Shown here piece after piece: positions 52,120-61,260 of a DNA stretch of 64,000 bases (positions are counted from its first letter, which is position 1; each line of letters begins with the position of its first letter). The notes below the pieces were generated by a model that was given only the letters and a program-made list of their open reading frames with translations, was not told the origin of the DNA and ran no database searches. Made by a program: the position numbers and the translations under genes. The stretch comes from Candidatus Cohnella colombiensis (GTDB lineage: Bacteria > Bacillota > Bacilli > Paenibacillales > Paenibacillaceae). The stretch lies in assembly GCA_029203125.1 (NCBI GenBank), contig CP119317.1:930001-994000 (forward strand), read 5' to 3'.

Positions 52120-53934
52120 GTGAACGATTGGTTTGACGTAGACAAATGGCTAATATGGAACGTAACAGCTTTGCTTTTGGCAGCAAGTGCCGCATTAGTA
52201 ACATGGTGGCTACGTAGCCGTCGCATTCAACTTAGCTTCCCACATCAACCTTCATATCAACAAGAAATAATGGATTCTCTCTATCATAATAGTCCGCTCA
52301 TCTTTGCTATTATTAATCGCAAAGGAAAATTTCAAGATATTAATCGCGATCCCGATGAACTCATAGGATATAGTAAAGCTGAGTTAGCGGGTAAGTCTTT
52401 CTTTCAGTTTTTAGATGAGCAGTCTGTTGAGAAGACAAGGCAAACTTTTCTCAGTACGCTTCAAGGTGAGAAGTTGAGCCTAGAGGTTCGTGTTCAGCAT
52501 AAACAAGGACAAGGCAAAGATCTTAATATTACGACGTCACCTGTAGTTCGCAGAGGAAAGATCATTGGGATCTTGGTCTTTATATTAGATATTAGTGAAC
52601 GAAAACGTTCGTCTGAGCGAATAAGACATATGGCCTATTATGATGACATGACGGGATTGCCGAATCGACGTTTTTTTACGAAGCGATTACAGGAGAAGCT
52701 TGATGCTTCACGTACAACGAAGGAACGTATAGCCGTCTGTTATATGGATTTGGATCGCTTTAAGCTCATTAATGCGTCGTTTGGTCGGGATTTCGGTGAT
52801 ATTATTCTGATGCAAATTGCAGAGCGATTGACTCGTTGCTTGCCGAACCCCGGTGATCTAGCCCGGATGGAAGGTGATGAGTTCGTTGCCGTACTCGATC
52901 ATATTAACGATGATGAAGATGTGAGGCGCAGGCTAGACGAGATTATGGCTATGTTAGAAGAACCATTTGATCTCAATGGAATACCGGTAGAGATTACGGT
53001 TAGCATCGGTGTCGCATTACATCAGGGCGAATCAGACGAAGCTTCAATGCTCATGAAGCGTGCAGACACCGCATTGCACCGAATGAAGGAGAACGGAAAG
53101 GGTGACTATCTCCTTCATACTTCAGAGATGGATCCGATTGCTTTACATAAGTTGACTTTACAGCATGAGATGCGCCAGGCTTTGCGAAATAACGAATTTA
53201 TTTTGTATTACCAGCCGAAATATGATTTGGGAACAGGTAAAATTGTAGGTATGGAGGCGCTCGTCCGTTGGCAGCATCCAGAACGTGGGATTGTACCACC
53301 GAATGAGTTCATCTCAGCGTCAGAGGAAAGTGGAATGATTGTGGAGTTAGGCGATTGGGTCATTCAGGAAGCGTGTCGGCAAAACAAAGTATGGCAAACC
53401 GAAGGGTTACCTTGCATCCCTGTTTCCGTAAATTTATCCATCCGACAATTCTCGCATCGCAATATTACGAACAAGATTGCAAAGGTGCTCATGGAGACAG
53501 GGCTAGATCCACAGTACCTTGAGCTTGAAATTACTGAAAGCATGACCATTGACTTCGAGCGTACGATGCAATGCTTGAAGGAATTGACTGCTTTAGGAGT
53601 CAAATTTAGTATTGATGATTTCGGAACGGGGTATAGTTCCTTCCATTATCTGAAGAAGTTGCCGATATCGCGATTAAAGATAGATCGTTCTTTTGTTCGT
53701 GATATTCAACAGGATCCGAATGATGCTGCAATTGTAGCTGCTATAATCGCTATGGCACATAATTTACAGCTTCAAGTTATCGCTGAGGGCGTTGAATCCG
53801 AGAGTCAAGTCCAATTCCTTAGAAAACATCGTTGCGATGAGATGCAGGGATTTTTCGGAAGCCCTCCGGTTCCAAGTTCGGGTTTTCAAGCGTTATTGCA
53901 AAATCATCATGTGAATGCAGCACTTTCTGTGTAG
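52120..53934 (+). CDS. PAS-GGDEF-EAL membrane protein (c-di-GMP turnover)
   Basis: A 604-residue protein anchored by one N-terminal transmembrane helix (about 10-30). A PAS domain (about 50-165), a GGDEF domain (about 175-335) and an EAL domain (about 345-595) follow. The GGDEF signature reads EGDEF (251-255). The EAL domain keeps its motifs: EAL at 379-381, NLSIRQF, ELEITES, DDFGTGYSS, KIDRSFV and AEGVE. It is therefore probably an active phosphodiesterase, with a weak, regulatory or GTP-sensing GGDEF. The start is GTG 52120 with AGAAGGGAG upstream. It ends at a strong hairpin. Confidence 0.93.
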   Translation: MNDWFDVDKWLIWNVTALLLAASAALVTWWLRSRRIQLSFPHQPSYQQEIMDSLYHNSPLIFAIINRKGKFQDINRDPDELIGYSKAELAGKSFFQFLDEQSVEKTRQTFLSTLQGEKLSLEVRVQHKQGQGKDLNITTSPVVRRGKIIGILVFILDISERKRSSERIRHMAYYDDMTGLPNRRFFTKRLQEKLDASRTTKERIAVCYMDLDRFKLINASFGRDFGDIILMQIAERLTRCLPNPGDLARMEGDEFVAVLDHINDDEDVRRRLDEIMAMLEEPFDLNGIPVEITVSIGVALHQGESDEASMLMKRADTALHRMKENGKGDYLLHTSEMDPIALHKLTLQHEMRQALRNNEFILYYQPKYDLGTGKIVGMEALVRWQHPERGIVPPNEFISASEESGMIVELGDWVIQEACRQNKVWQTEGLPCIPVSVNLSIRQFSHRNITNKIAKVLMETGLDPQYLELEITESMTIDFERTMQCLKELTALGVKFSIDDFGTGYSSFHYLKKLPISRLKIDRSFVRDIQQDPNDAAIVAAIIAMAHNLQLQVIAEGVESESQVQFLRKHRCDEMQGFFGSPPVPSSGFQALLQNHHVNAALSV

Positions 53935-53958
53935 AATTGGAAGTCCTATAAAAACAAA

Positions 53959-53995
53959 CCGTCGCTAGCTCTATTGAGCTAGCGACGGCTTTTTA
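53959..53995. terminator. Bidirectional terminator
   Basis: CCGTCGCTAGCTC (53959-53971) and GAGCTAGCGACGG (53976-53988) form a perfect 13-bp stem with loop TATT. CTTTTTATT follows on the plus strand. It separates the GGDEF-EAL gene from a convergent unknown gene. Confidence 0.9.
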
Positions 53996-54424
53996 TTCGA
54001 CGAAGTCATCAATTTCATTCATTCGTACGGTGTATACTTGCTTCTCATCGACGTGATAGACAGTTAAAAGTGAATTCGCATGATCAAAGTTAACGATGCG
54101 ACAGGGCATATTGATCTTAATGCCGCGACCTTTATTTATATTTAAGCGAATCAGTTGATTCGAAATAATAAACTTTTCAATGCGAGATTCAAGTGAATTT
54201 GAGTCATTCTTCTCCACGGGAATAGGGCTCCGTGTGGATTCCTTAACTGCTTTCTTAATCGTTGCTCCAAGTTCAATTCCAGAAAGAATACGATAATCTG
54301 TGAATTTCCCCTGATTCAGAGCGCGCAACAATTGTTCTAATGCAACGCCATTATTAGGAGCAGATAACATCACTTCAAGTTGGAATACAAAGGAGCCATC
54401 TTCAGATGAATTTGCTTTTGTCAT
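53993..54424 (-). CDS. Uncharacterised 143-aa protein
   Basis: I recognise no family. The N-terminal ~60 residues look helical. The C-terminal ~60 (from ESRIEKFIISNQ) look like a small beta-barrel, ending VYTVRMNEIDDFVE. TGGAGGCC lies upstream of ATG 54424; the frame continues 18 codons further but without a ribosome site. It is soluble and has no signal. It is separated from mtnA, on the same strand, by about 110 bases. Confidence 0.65.
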   Translation of the reverse strand: MTKANSSEDGSFVFQLEVMLSAPNNGVALEQLLRALNQGKFTDYRILSGIELGATIKKAVKESTRSPIPVEKNDSNSLESRIEKFIISNQLIRLNINKGRGIKINMPCRIVNFDHANSLLTVYHVDEKQVYTVRMNEIDDFVE

Positions 54425-54536
54425 GTTATGGCCTCCATACATTAACATTAACTCGTTAATTGCTAATAAATATATCACGATTATAGTGCTTTTGACAGGG
54501 GCGAAAGAAATAAAAAAAGACGATTTTCGACATTTT

Positions 54537-55625
54537 CTAAGAGTTTGATCCTTTATTGCTGAAGAGCTGTTTTAAGCTGTCCGAGTATGGAGCGCGAATA
54601 ATTCCCTTCTCGGTAATTATAGCAGTTACAAGCTCATTTGGTGTAATATCAAAGGCCGGATTATAAATATTAACGCCTTTAGGGGCAGTTCGTTTTCCAA
54701 AGCCATGTGACACTTCATCTACATTCCGTTGCTCTATAGGTATATCGGCACCTGTTGGTGTAGAAAGATCTATCGTAGAAAGCGGGCAAGCGACATAGAA
54801 CGGAATCTGGTGAGCTTTGGCCAGTACAGCCACACTGTATGTGCCGATTTTATTGGCAACATCTCCATTCGCAGCAACCCGATCTGTACCTACGATAACG
54901 GCTTGAATCCAGCCTTTAGACATTACATGTCCAGCCATATTGTCACAGATCAACGTTACGTCTACACCTGCTTGTTGCAGTTCAAACGCGGTTAAGCGGG
55001 CACCTTGCAGTACGGGGCGCGTTTCATCAGCGAAAACCTTTAAGTTAATTCCTTCTTCTAAAGCTAAATAGAAAGGCGCTAGTGCCGTTCCATATTTTGA
55101 AGTTGCTAAACCGCCTGCATTGCAGTGTGTTAATACACCCATTCCATCAGAGAATAAAGACAGTGCATGCTGTCCAATTAGACGATTCGTTTCCTCATCC
55201 TCTGCATGAATTTGCTGCGCCTCATTGATTAGTGCGTCAATAACCTCTTCTGTTGTGAGATTCATTTCGACTAAAGCACTGGTTCGTGCTTTCATCCGAT
55301 CAAGTGCCCAAAATAAGTTTACGGCAGTCGGCCTTGAAGTTGCAAGATTGTCAGCATATTGCACAACGGATTGAAATAGCTCCTGCAAATTTCCCTTGAA
55401 ATTCAAAACTCCAAGTACGACTCCATAAGCAGCTGCGATACCTATTGCGGGAGCACCACGAACCTTTAACTCCCGAATACCTTCCCAAACCTGTTCGGGT
55501 GTCGTAAGTCTTAAGTAAACAGTCTCTTCAGGGAGCAGTCGTTGATCTAGCATAAGCAAAGCATCATTATCCCACTTTAGTGGTAACAAAACTTCTGGTC
55601 GCTCGGTCATTTTCTGTTGCATCAT
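54537..55625 (-). CDS. mtnA: S-methyl-5-thioribose-1-phosphate isomerase
   Basis: A 362-residue MtnA of the eIF2B-like fold. Family motifs are KVRGAPAIGIAAAYG, HCNAGGLATSKYGTALAP (catalytic Cys), FADETRPVLQGARLTAFELQ, and TDRVAANGDVANKIGTY (catalytic Asp). It isomerises methylthioribose-1-phosphate to the ribulose form in methionine salvage. GAGGAGAC precedes ATG 55625, which overlaps the mtnK stop by four bases (ATGA). The C-terminus has the FDITPNELVTAIITEKG stretch of the family. Confidence 0.97.
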   Translation of the reverse strand: MMQQKMTERPEVLLPLKWDNDALLMLDQRLLPEETVYLRLTTPEQVWEGIRELKVRGAPAIGIAAAYGVVLGVLNFKGNLQELFQSVVQYADNLATSRPTAVNLFWALDRMKARTSALVEMNLTTEEVIDALINEAQQIHAEDEETNRLIGQHALSLFSDGMGVLTHCNAGGLATSKYGTALAPFYLALEEGINLKVFADETRPVLQGARLTAFELQQAGVDVTLICDNMAGHVMSKGWIQAVIVGTDRVAANGDVANKIGTYSVAVLAKAHQIPFYVACPLSTIDLSTPTGADIPIEQRNVDEVSHGFGKRTAPKGVNIYNPAFDITPNELVTAIITEKGIIRAPYSDSLKQLFSNKGSNS

Positions 55626-56827
55626 CTAGTTGTCTCCTCAGCAATCGCAATCACTTGTTCTATGGAAGTTATTGTGCGATGTTGTTTAATTAAAGTAGTC
55701 CCTATAGCGAGTGCGGCGCGTTGAGCTTTCGCGCGTGTATTAGCGTCTGGGATTTTATCAATATCAGCTACATGTGCAAGTCCACCAATTCGTCTCACGA
55801 TCTTACACCCTGCAAATCCAACAGTATCCTGAAGTAGTCTTTGCATATAATCAGCTTGGTAACCCGGAGTTCGTGAGATTCGATCAACACCATTCTCATC
55901 CCACAGCTTTCGGAATTTATCATTAAATAATGTCCATATTTCATGAATAAGATTTAATAGGTACGAACGTCGCTCATGACGTGTAACATCGCTTGATGAC
56001 CAATGCTCTTGTGAAGCGTAGTTCAACAATAAGTTCGCAATAACAGCACCGATATCGAAACCCATGGGGCCAACAAATGCGAATTCAGGGTCAATAACTT
56101 TTGTTGATTCAGGGGTAATGAAGATACTACCTGTGTGTAGATCACCATGAAGCAGTGCCTGTGCATGCGTTAGGAACTTTTCACGTAGTCGAGCGACTTC
56201 GAGATGGAGCTTCTCATCCGACCACAGCTTTCTCATATCCTCTTTCAAATGATCATCATAATTATTCGTATCGATGTCTGCATAAGGATGATCAAAGATC
56301 AAATCCTCCGTTATTTTGCACAGCTCGGGGTTGGAAAAGTTTCTGACAAGAGCCTTCTTCTCCTGCTGGTTCATTCCTAAATCGGAAGTATAGAAAAGTG
56401 TGCGTGCGAGAAAGGTTGAAATATGTTGTGCAAATTTCGGATATACACCACCTTCAATTAAGCCACGACGCATAATAACGTGATCACTCAAGTCCTCCAT
56501 TACTGTTAGTGCAAGCGTAGCATCAAAAAGATAAACTTCCGGGACAAGACCAGGAGCGAGCTTCCCCTCAGTTTGCAATGCTTCGCTTTCGATTCGTGCA
56601 CGGTCGAGCGTTAGAGGCCAAGATTCACCTACAACTTTTGCATAGGGTAACGCTTGTTTCACTATAATTCCTTTGCCTGAACTTGGTTGAGTGACATGAA
56701 ACACCAAATTCAAATTTCCATCTCCGATTTCTTGGCATACAAGCTCGCTGTCCGAGGTAAATATATGGTTGAGTGATTTGGCGATGGAAATCGCCTCAGT
56801 TTCATTTAATGGGTGATATTGACTCAA
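55622..56827 (-). CDS. mtnK: 5-methylthioribose kinase
   Basis: This 401-residue kinase phosphorylates methylthioribose, the step before MtnA. Motifs include GDGNLNLVFHV (ATP loop), IVKQALPY, the catalytic HGDLHTGSIF, DPEFAFVGPMGFDIG, and GFAGCKIVRRIGGLAHV near the end. TTG 56827 is chosen as start, with GGAGG eight bases upstream. The TTG at 56842 overlaps that site. It forms an operon with mtnA. The leader is short, and I see no SAM (S-box) riboswitch, which precedes these genes in Bacillus subtilis. Confidence 0.95.
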   Translation of the reverse strand: MSQYHPLNETEAISIAKSLNHIFTSDSELVCQEIGDGNLNLVFHVTQPSSGKGIIVKQALPYAKVVGESWPLTLDRARIESEALQTEGKLAPGLVPEVYLFDATLALTVMEDLSDHVIMRRGLIEGGVYPKFAQHISTFLARTLFYTSDLGMNQQEKKALVRNFSNPELCKITEDLIFDHPYADIDTNNYDDHLKEDMRKLWSDEKLHLEVARLREKFLTHAQALLHGDLHTGSIFITPESTKVIDPEFAFVGPMGFDIGAVIANLLLNYASQEHWSSSDVTRHERRSYLLNLIHEIWTLFNDKFRKLWDENGVDRISRTPGYQADYMQRLLQDTVGFAGCKIVRRIGGLAHVADIDKIPDANTRAKAQRAALAIGTTLIKQHRTITSIEQVIAIAEETTR

Positions 56828-56935
56828 TGAATTGTCCTCCAAACATTTAATTATTAGTCTATGGGAATAGTCCGCTTTATTGTAGTATAAAGCAATTGGT
56901 CATCGGATAAAAGTCTATTCAAGCCAATAAAAAAA

Positions 56936-56965
56936 GAACAGGCCGGGTAAACCCGGACACTGTCC
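56936..56965 (-). terminator. Terminator of the LacI regulator gene
   Basis: On the minus strand, GGACAG and CTGTTC flank a CCGGG-TTTA-CCCGG stem, followed by TTTTTTTATT. It lies about 22 bases past the LacI stop. Confidence 0.88.
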
Positions 56966-56987
56966 TTCGATACGTGGAAAGAATGGA

Positions 56988-58016
56988 TTAGGCATGTGGT
57001 GGTACTGTTAAGAGCGACGATTCTCTGACGACAAGCCGATGTGGGATAATCTGTCTCGCTGTAATCTCAACTTGTTGAATCATTCGAAGTACCATTTGAG
57101 ATGCGGTATACCCGAGTTGATACGTTCCGACATCCACACTAGAGAGAGGGGGCATCGTCAGCTCGGTGAGTGCAATATTGTTAAAGCTTACAATGGCTAC
57201 GTCTTGAGGTATTCGGTAATTCAATTCAGTTAGTCCCTTCAATACGCCAAATGCGACAACATCATCTATGACGACTAGAGCAGTTGGTGGCTCAGGCTGA
57301 GACATAATGTACGCCATTGCGCGATATCCGCTTTCAAGCAAAAACTCGCCTTCAACTACCCAGCTATCTTTAAAAGGTAAACCGGCCTCTGTTAGCGCTT
57401 TTCGATATCCCATTAGTCGATCCTGTGTCATAGCAAGTTTGCTTGGCCCACTAACAAAACCAATCCGTTTTTGTCCTTGTGCAATCAGATGGTTCGTTGC
57501 GTCGAATGCAGCTTGGACATTGTCATTATCGACAGAAGGTACATCTTCATAATCCAAACTTCGACCTAATAATACAAAAGGCACCTTTTCTTCATGCAAG
57601 AAATGAATTACTGGGTCTGAGGCGCGTGAATAGAGAAGTAGAAGTCCATCGACACGGCCGCTTCGAACAAGTCTAGTGACGGTTTCGAGCTCTTCGTGCT
57701 CATTGCTACCACCTGCCATTAGCAAATCATAATTCGAACGTGTTAGCTGTGCCAACACACCGCGGATCAATTCATAAAAGAAAAAGTTTAGTAATAATTC
57801 TTCAGCAGGCCGAGGAAGTACAACACCAATGGTTCGAGTCGTTTTCGACACCAAGCTCTTGGCCATCACATTCGGATGATATCCGAGATCCTCCATAGCT
57901 TTACGAACTTTCTTGCTTGTCTCTGCGCTAATTCTTGGATGATTTGCAATTACACGTGATACCGTTGATGGGGCAACGCCTACCATCTTAGCAACATCTT
58001 TTATTGTAACGGACAT
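56988..58016 (-). CDS. LacI family transcriptional regulator (probable maltodextrin regulator)
   Basis: A 342-residue protein with an N-terminal helix-turn-helix and hinge (TIKDVAKMVGVAPSTVSRVI, then LGYHPN) and a periplasmic-binding-protein-like ligand domain. Its C-terminal half has the usual VVIDDVVAFGVLKGL segment. MSVTIKD at 58016 has GAAAGGAAAG upstream. An in-frame extension to 58043 is less likely. It is divergent from the maltodextrin transport operon across 548 bases, so MalR-like control of that operon is likely. Candidate CAAACG-type operators lie in the gap. Confidence 0.93.
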   Translation of the reverse strand: MSVTIKDVAKMVGVAPSTVSRVIANHPRISAETSKKVRKAMEDLGYHPNVMAKSLVSKTTRTIGVVLPRPAEELLLNFFFYELIRGVLAQLTRSNYDLLMAGGSNEHEELETVTRLVRSGRVDGLLLLYSRASDPVIHFLHEEKVPFVLLGRSLDYEDVPSVDNDNVQAAFDATNHLIAQGQKRIGFVSGPSKLAMTQDRLMGYRKALTEAGLPFKDSWVVEGEFLLESGYRAMAYIMSQPEPPTALVVIDDVVAFGVLKGLTELNYRIPQDVAIVSFNNIALTELTMPPLSSVDVGTYQLGYTASQMVLRMIQQVEITARQIIPHRLVVRESSLLTVPPHA

Positions 58017-58338
58017 AACAGCGCATCTTTCCTTTCGCGACATTTCACGACCAAATTCACGTAAACATCAATAATCATATAATAATATAGAAATGAATGA
58101 TTGGATACAATAAGCTAACGATTCGAGCAAGCCATTAGATTGTTTGTATCGTGTGACTACTTACACAAACAAACATGTAATGCGCAACGCATGCACGAAT
58201 GTATGCAACTTATTGCATGAATACGATTTCATTGTGCCATATCGTGCGCAATACCACAAATTACTCAAATATTCGAAAAGGGGAGTAAAACGAAGTAAAA
58301 TACATATTATATATAAAATTCGGTCGTATTTGATCTGT

Positions 58339-58374
58339 GCAAACGATTTACTTATTTCGAAAAATGTTTATTAT
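58339..58374 (+). promoter_or_regulatory. Candidate promoter of the maltodextrin operon with overlapping LacI-type site
   Basis: TTTACT (58347-58352) and TATTAT (58369-58374) are separated by 16 bases. GCAAACGATT (58339-58348), a half-operator-like word, overlaps the -35 element. Transcription would start near 58381, giving a leader of about 180 bases. The remainder of the gap (58017-58338) is AT-rich and holds palindromes such as TGCAACTTATTGCA near 58204, but no gene. Confidence 0.35.
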
Positions 58375-58386
58375 GGAGTTAGCTAT

Positions 58387-58400
58387 AACAAGCGCTTTCA
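58387..58400. promoter_or_regulatory. cre-like AAGCGCTT core
   Basis: AACAAGCGCTTTCA matches the right half of a CcpA box (GCGCTTTCA) but is poor in the left half. It lies just past the proposed transcription start, a common repressing position. Confidence 0.35.
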
Positions 58401-58463
58401 TCGACTGACTTTCCTTTTAAAACCCAGTTATTTAAGGAGATTAACTTTAAATGGCGCAATGGA

Positions 58464-58473
58464 CAAACGTTTG
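58464..58473. promoter_or_regulatory. Candidate LacI-family operator
   Basis: CAAACGTTTG is a perfect 10-bp palindrome with a central CG, as LacI/MalR-type regulators bind. It lies about 90 bases before the binding-protein start, inside the leader, and flanking GCGCAA...TTGCGC extends partial symmetry. Confidence 0.5.
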
Positions 58474-58564
58474 CGCAGAGTAATCCTTTATTGTGCAGGT
58501 TTAAAGGAAGATTAGCAGATGCAAGCACTACAATTTTATTATCAGAGAGGGGTTTTAAAGTTTC

Positions 58565-59884
58565 ATGAAGAAATCAAAATTGTTGATGATGGCACTCGTT
58601 TTGACGATGGTATTCGTACTTGCAGCATGTGGTAAGAGCAGCAATAACGAAGCTTCGTCCTCCCCAAGCGCTAGTGCACCTGCTACTGAGAGCACAGCAC
58701 CTTCTGAATCTGCTGAAGACGAAGAAGTTGTTCCTGAAGCAGGCGCTAAATTAGTTGTATGGTACTCCGCTAGTGAGCGTGCACTTGTTGACGCTGCAAT
58801 CGCTGAGTTCAAAGGAAAATATGGTATCGATGTAGAATATCAAGACGTTGGTCCAGACAAATCAATCGAGAAGATGATTACTGATGGTCCTGCTGGCGTA
58901 GGCGCTGACGTATTCCTAGCGGTTCATGACCGTTTGGGTTCTGCAGTTCAAGCGGGTGTTGTTCTTCCTAACGACCTTCACGAAGATGTGTCCAAGGCAA
59001 ACAACTCTGCTAAGTCCGTAGATGCTTTCACAATTGATGGCGTACTTTACGGTTACCCAATGTCTGTAGAAACAACTGCTGTATTCTACAACAAGGATCT
59101 TGTACCTAACGGTGAAGCTCCAAAAACTTGGGATGAAGTAATTAGCTTTGCTAAAGACTTCAACAACGAAAAAGACTCCAAATATGCTTACATGTGGGAA
59201 GCTGGTAACGGCTACTGGAGCTGGGGCTTCTTCGGCGGATATGGCGCATATGTATTCGGTGATAACGGTGCTAATGCATCCGATATCGGTTTGAACAATG
59301 CTGGTGCTGTTGAAGCAGCTAAGTTCTTCCAATCCTTGAAGGGCCAAGTACTCAATATTAACTCTGGCGATATCAAGGGTGACATCAAGACTAGCTTGTT
59401 TACTTCTGGTAAATTGGCTATGAACGTAAGTGGTCCTTGGCAAACACAAGAGTTCAAGGATGGCGTAGCTAACCTTGGATTGATGGAATTCCCTACTTTG
59501 CCTAATGGTAAAGCAATGATGCCGTTCTCCGGTGTAAAAGGATTCCTTGTAAATGCTAACACGCAATACCCGATTGCTGCGAAGTTGTTCGCAGAGCTTG
59601 TATCATCTGAGAAGTACCAAGTTGAAAACTTCAAAGATTTCGGAAGCTTGCCTTCCAACACTGTAGTTGCTGAAAGCGCTGAAGTTAGTAACGATGCATT
59701 CGCTAGCGTATTCTTGAAGCAATTCGACAACTCGACTCCAATGCCTAAGATTTCTGAAATGAACGCATACTGGTCAACACAAGAAGCTGCACTTGCATCT
59801 CTCTGGAATGACAATTCAGATGCACAAAAAACGATGGATGACTGGGCAACAAAAGTGAAGGACGCTATCGCATCTTCACAATAA
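58565..59884 (+). CDS. Maltodextrin-binding lipoprotein (MalE/MdxE-like)
   Basis: A 439-residue solute-binding protein with a lipoprotein signal (MKKSKLLMM..., lipobox LAAC near residue 22) and an acidic Ser/Ala/Glu linker. The body is MalE-like: LVVWYSASERALVDAAIAEF at the start, YGYPMSVETTAVFYNKDLV, and the AMMPFSGVKGFLVN stretch. It should capture maltodextrins outside the membrane and hand them to the two permeases downstream. AGAGAGGGG lies about 12 bases upstream. It is followed by a strong hairpin without a T run. Confidence 0.93.
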   Translation: MKKSKLLMMALVLTMVFVLAACGKSSNNEASSSPSASAPATESTAPSESAEDEEVVPEAGAKLVVWYSASERALVDAAIAEFKGKYGIDVEYQDVGPDKSIEKMITDGPAGVGADVFLAVHDRLGSAVQAGVVLPNDLHEDVSKANNSAKSVDAFTIDGVLYGYPMSVETTAVFYNKDLVPNGEAPKTWDEVISFAKDFNNEKDSKYAYMWEAGNGYWSWGFFGGYGAYVFGDNGANASDIGLNNAGAVEAAKFFQSLKGQVLNINSGDIKGDIKTSLFTSGKLAMNVSGPWQTQEFKDGVANLGLMEFPTLPNGKAMMPFSGVKGFLVNANTQYPIAAKLFAELVSSEKYQVENFKDFGSLPSNTVVAESAEVSNDAFASVFLKQFDNSTPMPKISEMNAYWSTQEAALASLWNDNSDAQKTMDDWATKVKDAIASSQ

Positions 59885-59911
59885 TTAATTAGACTACGAA
59901 GTAAATAATCG

Positions 59912-59942
59912 ATTTCACCCGCCGATTTTCGGCGGGTGAAAT
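59912..59942 (+). other. Strong intergenic hairpin between binding protein and MalF-like permease
   Basis: ATTTCACCCGCCGA (59912-59925), loop TTT, TCGGCGGGTGAAAT (59929-59942): a perfect 14-bp stem. GGGTTAAGG follows, with no T run, so it is better read as an RNA 3'-end stabiliser or processing element than as a terminator. Confidence 0.7.
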
Positions 59943-59967
59943 GGGTTAAGGAAGGGGATGGCTCATC

Positions 59968-61260
59968 ATGAAGCCTAATGCAACAGTCGCAGGTTGGTTA
60001 TCGGTTTTATGCGCAGGTTTAGGTCAATGGTATAACCGACAATATGCGAAGGCAGTCATGTTTCTTATCATTCATGTTGCCGGAATTTATCTCGCTTTAG
60101 GACCATTGTTACCACAACTTAAAGGGTTAGTTACGCTTGGGGTAAAAGGGCAACACTTCGAGAAAGTTGGAAAGATTAATAAGCTAGTACCTGGAGATCA
60201 TTCTGTATTTATGATGATCTATGGCGTGCTGGCAGCATTAGTTGTTGTACTTTTTGTACTATCCTACATTTTGAATATCCGCGATGCGGTCGTTGTGGGG
60301 CGTCGATTGGAGCAGGGGCGCTATAGAGACGCTGCAAGTAGCAGTGCTTTTCCTTGGTTGTTATTGGCGATCCCGTTCTTAGGTGTATTGTTCTTCACAA
60401 TCATGCCGATCGTATTTACCTCTTTGATCGCTTTTACCAACTATGCATCGCCAAATCATATACCACCAAAGAACTTAGTCGATTGGGTTGGATTTGCAAC
60501 ATTTGATAAGTTATTTAATATGAACGTCTGGAGTAGTACGTTTACGGGCGTTCTGACTTGGACGATTATCTGGGCAATTCTAGCAACTGTCACTTGTTAC
60601 TTCGGTGGAATTCTAGTTGCGCTTCTTATTAATCAAAAAGGAATCAAATTCAAAGGTTTCTGGAGAATGTTGTTCATCATTCCTTATGCAATTCCGCAGT
60701 TTGTTTCTTTACTTATTATGAGAAACATTCTAAATGATAAATTTGGACCGCTTAATTCCTATTTTAGAGCATTCGGGTTAAATGGGCTTCCGTGGCTCAA
60801 TGATCCATTTTGGGCGAAGGTATCTGTAATTGTCGTTAACATGTGGATCGGAATTCCAGTTACGATGGTTTTGGTCATGGGGATTCTAACCACAATTCCG
60901 AACGATCTTTACGAGGCGGCTGATGTGGATGGCGCTTCTCCGTGGATGAAGTTCCGCAACATTACGATGCCATATGTATTGTTCGCAACAGCACCTATTC
61001 TAATTACACAGTTCGTAGGGAACATCAATAACTTCAACGTTATTTATCTACTTACAGGTGGTGCACCTGCGACGATGAAGTACAACAATGCAGGGGAGAC
61101 GGATTTGCTCGTTACATGGCTATACAAGCTCACGCTTGACTTTAACCAGTACAATATTGCTGCGGCAGTAGCTATTCTGATCTTCTTGTTCATTGCGACG
61201 TTTGCGATCATTTTGTTTAGAAGAACGAGATCGTTTAAAGAGGAGGATATGATCCAATGA
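59968..61260 (+). CDS. Maltodextrin ABC permease, MalF-like (MdxF)
   Basis: A 430-residue permease with about eight transmembrane helices. An N-terminal extension of about 120 residues (GLGQWYNRQYAKAVMFL) precedes the core, as in Gram-positive MalF-type proteins. The EAA loop is DLYEAADVDGASPWMKF near residue 310. AAGGAAGGGG lies upstream. Its stop overlaps the next start by 4 bases. It pairs with the MalG-like subunit. No ATPase gene follows. Confidence 0.93.
   Translation: MKPNATVAGWLSVLCAGLGQWYNRQYAKAVMFLIIHVAGIYLALGPLLPQLKGLVTLGVKGQHFEKVGKINKLVPGDHSVFMMIYGVLAALVVVLFVLSYILNIRDAVVVGRRLEQGRYRDAASSSAFPWLLLAIPFLGVLFFTIMPIVFTSLIAFTNYASPNHIPPKNLVDWVGFATFDKLFNMNVWSSTFTGVLTWTIIWAILATVTCYFGGILVALLINQKGIKFKGFWRMLFIIPYAIPQFVSLLIMRNILNDKFGPLNSYFRAFGLNGLPWLNDPFWAKVSVIVVNMWIGIPVTMVLVMGILTTIPNDLYEAADVDGASPWMKFRNITMPYVLFATAPILITQFVGNINNFNVIYLLTGGAPATMKYNNAGETDLLVTWLYKLTLDFNQYNIAAAVAILIFLFIATFAIILFRRTRSFKEEDMIQ

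Noticed and set aside
56828..56987. SAM riboswitch before mtnK
   Set aside because: I could not find the S-box core words, and the only strong hairpin there is the LacI terminator.
58144..58515. 123-codon frame in the LacI-maltodextrin gap
   Set aside because: No ribosome site, odd composition, and it covers the candidate promoter and operator sites.
58916..59566. 216-codon minus-strand frame inside the maltodextrin-binding protein gene
   Set aside because: Shadow of a gene with clear family identity; no ribosome site or known motif.
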